From the NCBI GenBank assembly GCA_002403455.1, contig DHHV01000095.1, positions 1 through 33,855 on the forward strand: a stretch of 33,855 nucleotides of DNA, given 5' to 3'. A program made the position numbers and the translations under genes. Positions 30,924-33,855 of this stretch are shown piece after piece. The DNA comes from Hyphomonadaceae bacterium UBA4763. Its GTDB lineage: Bacteria > Pseudomonadota > Alphaproteobacteria > Caulobacterales > Aquidulcibacteraceae. The notes beneath the pieces were generated by a model that was not told the DNA's origin, ran no database searches, and worked only from the letters and a program-made list of their open reading frames with translations. Each line of letters starts with the position of its first letter. The stretch's first letter is position 1.

Positions 30924-30996
30924 GCCGCTTTAGCTCAGCCGGTAGAGCACTTCATTCGTAATGAAGGGGTCGCGTGTTCGAGTCACGCAAGCGGCA
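30924..30996 (+). tRNA. tRNA-Thr(CGT) carried by the element
   Basis: A complete 73-nt tRNA. Acceptor 30924-30930 pairs with 30989-30995, with discriminator A30996. The D arm GCTC/GAGC, the anticodon arm CTTCA/TGAAG with loop TTCGTAA (anticodon CGT) and the T arm GCGTG/CACGC with TTCGAGT are all intact. CCA is not encoded (CGC follows), unlike the host gene. Compared with the reassembled host tRNA, the only changes are four base pairs (one acceptor, three anticodon stem), each changed on both sides. That indicates selection for function and implies rescue of the split host gene. Confidence 0.95.
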
Positions 30997-31006
30997 CGCG
31001 CCACGA

Positions 31007-31027
31007 TTCTTGCAACATCCTTGCAAC
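31007..31027. repeat. Direct CTTGCAAC pair, probable recombinase arm-type sites (right)
   Basis: CTTGCAAC at 31009-31016 and 31020-31027 are 11 bp apart. The second is preceded by TC, giving the same TCCTTGCAA found at 16300-16308. They lie between the resident tRNA and the right core, where arm-type sites would be expected. Confidence 0.6.
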
Positions 31028-31086
31028 GAGAATCTGGCGAACGAAAAAACACTGAGTTATCAAGCAGGTTGGCGTCCAGCCCCTGT

Positions 31087-31096
31087 CATTCGTAAT
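31087..31096 (+). repeat. Right core attachment repeat
   Basis: Direct copy of CATTCGTAAT at 16184-16193, the anticodon-loop core of tRNA-Thr. The upstream bases (CTGT) do not match the host anticodon stem, so the element side does not rebuild the tRNA. Confidence 0.9.
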
Positions 31097-31133
31097 GCGA
31101 GGGTCGCGTGTTCGAGTCACGCAGGCGGCACCA
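31087..31133 (+). pseudogene. 3' half of host tRNA-Thr(CGT) with encoded CCA (attR)
   Basis: Anticodon loop from the core repeat, then anticodon 3' stem 31096-31100, variable loop, T arm 31106-31122, acceptor 3' strand 31123-31129, discriminator A31130 and CCA 31131-31133. The acceptor strand pairs perfectly with 16155-16161. Without its 5' half and promoter this fragment cannot yield a tRNA. Confidence 0.92.
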
Positions 31134-31254
31134 GAAATCTCGTAAAATAAGCTGATCCGAACGCGTCGGCATAGGGTGCTCGCGTGATAACGCTCGATAT
31201 TCACGATGGTGTCGTCCGAAATACCCGAAATATTGACCTCCGGCGCTAAAGTCA

Positions 31255-31992
31255 TCAGGGTTCCTCCGCCAACGCCCGCAGATACAAGCGCACCGTTTGC
31301 GCCATGCCATGGATGAGCGCATCAGCGGTCAGGCGATGCCCGATCGAGACCTCGGCAAGCATCGGGATCGCGCGCGCCAGCGCCGGCAAATTGTCGAGTG
31401 TGAGGTCATGGCCGGCATTGACGCCGAGACCCAGGCCTGCAGCGGTCTGCGCGGTGGCGGCAAGCGCGCGTAAGATCGCCAGCTGTTCTGCGGGTCCTGC
31501 CGCGCCATAGGGGCCGGTGTAAAGCTCGATGCGGTCGGCGCCCATCGCCGCTGCGAGGGAAAGCTCCGTGCTGCCTGCATCCACAAACAGCGAGACCCGC
31601 GCGCCTGTCGCCTTTGCGGCCGCAATGGCGGGTTCCAATTGGCGCGCGGCGGCGGCAATCGACCAGCCATGATCGGACGTCGCCTGTTCTGGCGCATCGG
31701 GTACGAAGGTTGCTTGCGTTGGCCGCACTTGCGCAAGCAGCCCAAGAAACGGCTCGTCCGGGTAGCCTTCGATGTTGAACTCCGCCCCGGGAAAGCCGTC
31801 GATCAGGGCGGCTAGCGCAAAGACGTCGTCGCGGCGAATATGGCGCCCATCGGGCCGCGGATGCACGGTCAAGCCCGCCGCGCCGGCCTCGAGCGCGATG
31901 CGCCCCAATTGGACCACATCCGGCCATGGCAAAGGCCGCCGATTGCGCAAATATGCAGGTCCGTTCAGATTGACCGACAGCTTTGCGGTCAT
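31255..31992 (-). CDS. pdxJ: Pyridoxine 5'-phosphate synthase
   Basis: A 245-residue TIM-barrel enzyme that condenses 1-deoxyxylulose 5-phosphate with 3-amino-2-oxopropyl phosphate to make pyridoxine 5'-phosphate (vitamin B6, DXP-dependent route). Visible motifs: LSVNLNGPAYLRNRR at the N-terminus, TVHPRPDGRHIRRDDV, EFNIEGYP with the active-site Glu, VNAGHDLTLDNLP with the conserved His, and EVSIGHRLTADALIHG. The ATG at 31992 matches the family start; an upstream in-frame ATG would overlap the hydroxylase gene. It follows that gene by 13 bp and is probably co-transcribed. Confidence 0.92.
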   Translation of the reverse strand: MTAKLSVNLNGPAYLRNRRPLPWPDVVQLGRIALEAGAAGLTVHPRPDGRHIRRDDVFALAALIDGFPGAEFNIEGYPDEPFLGLLAQVRPTQATFVPDAPEQATSDHGWSIAAAARQLEPAIAAAKATGARVSLFVDAGSTELSLAAAMGADRIELYTGPYGAAGPAEQLAILRALAATAQTAAGLGLGVNAGHDLTLDNLPALARAIPMLAEVSIGHRLTADALIHGMAQTVRLYLRALAEEP

Positions 31993-32005
31993 CGCACGCG
32001 GGCTT

Positions 32006-33283
32006 TCATGGCGCGAGCGCCTCGCCGCGCAGCAAGAGCGGCAAATCGCCCGCCCCGCCAGCGGCGATCTGCATGGCGAGCCGGCGCAAAGGGCCGATGG
32101 CGTCAACGCCGGCGAGCCCTAAGCGGCGCGCCAACCGCACGGGGGCGATCGCGTTGGAAAACAACCGGTTAAACGCATCGCAGGCAAAAGCCGTCGTCGC
32201 GGTGTCAAAGCGCCGCCAGCGCTGGTAACGCAGCAACGTCGTTTCCGCGCCGAGATCAGCGCCGCTGCGGCGCGCATCGCGCAAAGTCTCGGCAAGGGCG
32301 GCCGCATCGCGCAAACCAAGGTTCAGCCCCTGGCCGGCGATTGGGTGGATGGCGTGGGCGGCGTCGCCCGCCAGCGCCAAGCGTGACTTAACCCAGGTCT
32401 CGGCCAGGGCCATCGACAGCGGGAACGACCATAATTGGCCCTCTAAACTTATCTCGCCGAGCACAGCGCCAATGCGCGCGCGGATTTCCCGCAAGGCGAC
32501 ATCCGGGCTTTGCGCGAGCACCGATTTGGCGAAAGCGGTCTTTTCGCTCCAAACAAGGCAGGTGCGGTGGCCTTGCAACGGCAATAACGCCACCGGTCCG
32601 CCAGGCAAAAACATTTGATGGGCAACGCCGTCATGAGCACGATCATGGGCGAGCGTGGCGACCAGCGCGGTTTGCTCATAATCGACCTGGATCAGGCGGA
32701 CATCCATCGCGGCGCGCACGGCGGAGCGGCGCCCCTCGGCGCCAATCACCAAGGCGGCGTTCAGGTCGCGCCCGTCTTCGAGGCGCGCCCGGGCTTTGGC
32801 CGGCAGAGCCTCGAGCCGCGCGATCCTGGCCGGGGCCAGCACGCGAATTTTCGGATTGGCGGTCAATGCGCGCGCCAGCGCGCAGCGCAAATGCCGATTC
32901 TCGACCATCATGCCCAGCGGTCCGCCAATCGGCTTTTCGCGCGAATCAAAATGCAGGCTTAACGGGCTCGATTGGAATTTGCGGGTGATTTTGGATTGGC
33001 TGGCGTCGGTGATCAGGATCTGATCGATCGGCTGGGCGTGCGGCTCAAGCTCGGGGCCAAGGCCCAACGCGAGCAACATGCGCCAAGAAGGATAGCCCAG
33101 CGCCGAGGCGCGACCGTCGGTTGCGGCCGCTGCATCATCGATCAAGGGCTCCGCCTCGATCACGGCGCTGGATATCCCGCTCTGGGCCAGTCCGAGCGCC
33201 AAGGCCGCGCCGACCAGGCCGCCGCCCGCAATGGCGATCTCGGTCTCCACATCGTGTTCTTGATCGCTGTTCGCCAACGCCAT
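32006..33283 (-). CDS. FAD-dependent ubiquinone hydroxylase (UbiH/UbiF/COQ6 family)
   Basis: A 425-residue flavin monooxygenase. The N-terminal FAD motif IAIAGGGLVGAALALGLAQSG starts near residue 16. The middle DG-type motif is VIGAEGRRSAVR, and the C-terminal LAGDAAHAIHPIAGQGLNLGLRDAAALAETL is the ubiH/COQ6 signature. The family hydroxylates the aromatic ring during ubiquinone synthesis; which position cannot be decided from sequence. It is divergent from the EnvC-like gene across 88 bp and upstream of pdxJ. Confidence 0.9.
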   Translation of the reverse strand: MALANSDQEHDVETEIAIAGGGLVGAALALGLAQSGISSAVIEAEPLIDDAAAATDGRASALGYPSWRMLLALGLGPELEPHAQPIDQILITDASQSKITRKFQSSPLSLHFDSREKPIGGPLGMMVENRHLRCALARALTANPKIRVLAPARIARLEALPAKARARLEDGRDLNAALVIGAEGRRSAVRAAMDVRLIQVDYEQTALVATLAHDRAHDGVAHQMFLPGGPVALLPLQGHRTCLVWSEKTAFAKSVLAQSPDVALREIRARIGAVLGEISLEGQLWSFPLSMALAETWVKSRLALAGDAAHAIHPIAGQGLNLGLRDAAALAETLRDARRSGADLGAETTLLRYQRWRRFDTATTAFACDAFNRLFSNAIAPVRLARRLGLAGVDAIGPLRRLAMQIAAGGAGDLPLLLRGEALAP

Positions 33284-33371
33284 AAACTCGAGTCCTCGCC
33301 CTCAGAACGCCGCGATCCTGCCCGACAACGCCTGAAGCGTTCTTTGCTAGCCAATTGCCGGCCGGCGTGAA

Positions 33372-33855
33372 ATGGTCAAGTCGATGCCGATGCCCGACAA
33401 GTCGATTCGCCATTATCTAGCGGCGGGGCTGGTTGCGGGCGCCGTAACGGCAGCCTTGCCGAGCCTCAGCCAAGAAACGCCCGCGGAACGGCGCGCTATT
33501 CTCGACGCCGAACGCGCCCGACAAGAACAAGCCTCCGCCGAGGCCGAACAAATTCAGCAACGGGCGGACGCCGAAGCGGCTGAAATATCTCGAAAATTGG
33601 TGGATGTTGGCGCTGAGCGGTCACAAGCGGAACAACGATTGCAAGCCCTCGAGGTCGAGATCGCGGCGCTGGAACAGGCGCTTGCGACGCGGCGGCGGCA
33701 GTTTGACCAGGATCGGGCGGCGGGCGAAGACGCCTTGGCCGCGCTCGCGGCGATCGGCCGCAATCCGCCGCCGGCAATCTTGTTTCGGGCCGAAGAACCC
33801 TTGGCGGCGGCGCGGGCGGGGAGCCTGCTCAGCGCGGCGGCCCCGGGCTTGATCG
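33372..33855 (+). CDS. EnvC/M23-like murein hydrolase activator, N-terminal part (runs off window)
   Basis: 161 complete codons are visible, with no stop before the end of the window. The start is MVKSMPMPDKSIRHYLAAGLVAGAVTAALPSLSQ, a signal peptide. A long coiled coil follows (AERRAILDAERARQEQASAEAEQIQQRADAEAAEISRKL, ERSQAEQRLQALEVEIAALEQALATRRRQ). Then comes AALAAIGRNPPPAILFRAEEPLAAARAGSLLSAAAPGL, a segment characteristic of alphaproteobacterial EnvC-like proteins. Such proteins activate amidases at the division septum. The C-terminal LytM/M23 domain lies outside the window. Alternative ATGs lie 4 and 6 codons in. Confidence 0.82.
   Translation, partial: MVKSMPMPDKSIRHYLAAGLVAGAVTAALPSLSQETPAERRAILDAERARQEQASAEAEQIQQRADAEAAEISRKLVDVGAERSQAEQRLQALEVEIAALEQALATRRRQFDQDRAAGEDALAALAAIGRNPPPAILFRAEEPLAAARAGSLLSAAAPGLI

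Larger units (their letters stand above)
16184..31096. mobile_element. 14.9-kb integrated element in tRNA-Thr, putative phage satellite or reduced prophage
   Basis: Bounded by 10-bp core repeats that split a tRNA-Thr gene, with a tyrosine recombinase immediately inside the left end. Content: excisionase-like HTH protein, a non-coding structured region, overlapping small genes, probable small terminase, split large terminase, HNH nuclease, glycosyltransferase, GIY-YIG-like protein, restriction-modification pair and a complete tRNA-Thr. No portal, protease, capsid, tail or lysis gene was found. The size and gene set suit a phage satellite; a deleted prophage is the main alternative. Codon choice differs from the flanks: the element favours CTG/CTC and GTC, while the flanking genes use TTG often. 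Confidence 0.88.

Noticed and set aside
16184..31096. Idea that the element is an integrative conjugative element
   Set aside because: No relaxase, type IV secretion or coupling-protein gene is visible; packaging genes are present instead.
30983..31255. Open frame on the - strand overlapping the pdxJ stop (ATGA) and running through the tRNA region
   Set aside because: More than half of it is the antisense of the tRNA 3' half (reading VTRTRDPRITN, a familiar artefact). It also crosses the element junction, so it cannot be an ancestral gene in this form.

Overview
The window is about 63% GC by eye. It reads as the chromosome of an alphaproteobacterium interrupted by a 14.9-kb integrated mobile element. 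The alphaproteobacterial assignment rests on a PopZ (DUF2497) gene beside a TolC-family outer-membrane channel and a PCMT-like methyltransferase, a short alphaproteobacterial-type PdxJ, and a UbiH/COQ6-family ubiquinone hydroxylase. I cannot name a genus.

Left chromosomal flank (1-16154). The + strand carries an alpha/beta hydrolase, a SIMPL-domain lipoprotein, a von Willebrand A lipoprotein, a DASS/SLC13 carrier overlapping a small RyR-domain gene, and a four-gene ABC export system (periplasmic adaptor, ATPase, two FtsX-type permeases). A small gene that converges on that operon and a TetR regulator follow. The - strand then reads: PCMT-like methyltransferase, TolC-family channel, PopZ, MnmC, and a 26-residue membrane protein.

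Mobile element (core repeats 16184-16193 and 31087-31096). A tyrosine recombinase has inserted the element into the anticodon loop of a chromosomal tRNA-Thr(CGT) gene. The 5' half of that tRNA remains at 16155 and the 3' half, with encoded CCA, at 31097-31133. The junctions do not rebuild the gene. Instead the element carries a complete tRNA-Thr(CGT) about 90 bp inside its right end, differing from the host gene only by paired, compensatory substitutions. The element also holds an excisionase-like HTH protein, a 401-residue unknown protein, a 787-bp non-coding region with a 119-bp palindrome, a string of overlapping small genes, a probable terminase small subunit, a terminase large subunit split over two overlapping frames, and an HNH nuclease. 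Further along are a membrane glycosyltransferase, a GIY-YIG-like protein, a DUF3489-like protein and a convergent type II restriction-modification pair that looks SmaI-like. No portal, capsid or tail gene is present, so a packaging-dependent phage satellite or a stripped prophage is the best reading.

Right flank (31134-33855). On the - strand are a ubiquinone-biosynthesis hydroxylase and pdxJ, and divergently the start of an EnvC/M23-like murein hydrolase activator that runs off the window.

Putting it together: the recombinase, HTH protein, arm-type repeats and core repeats form the integration module. The terminase genes suggest packaging in another phage's capsid. The restriction-modification pair and glycosyltransferase look like host-fitness or phage-exclusion cargo. 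The resident tRNA-Thr appears to pay for the damage done to the host tRNA.
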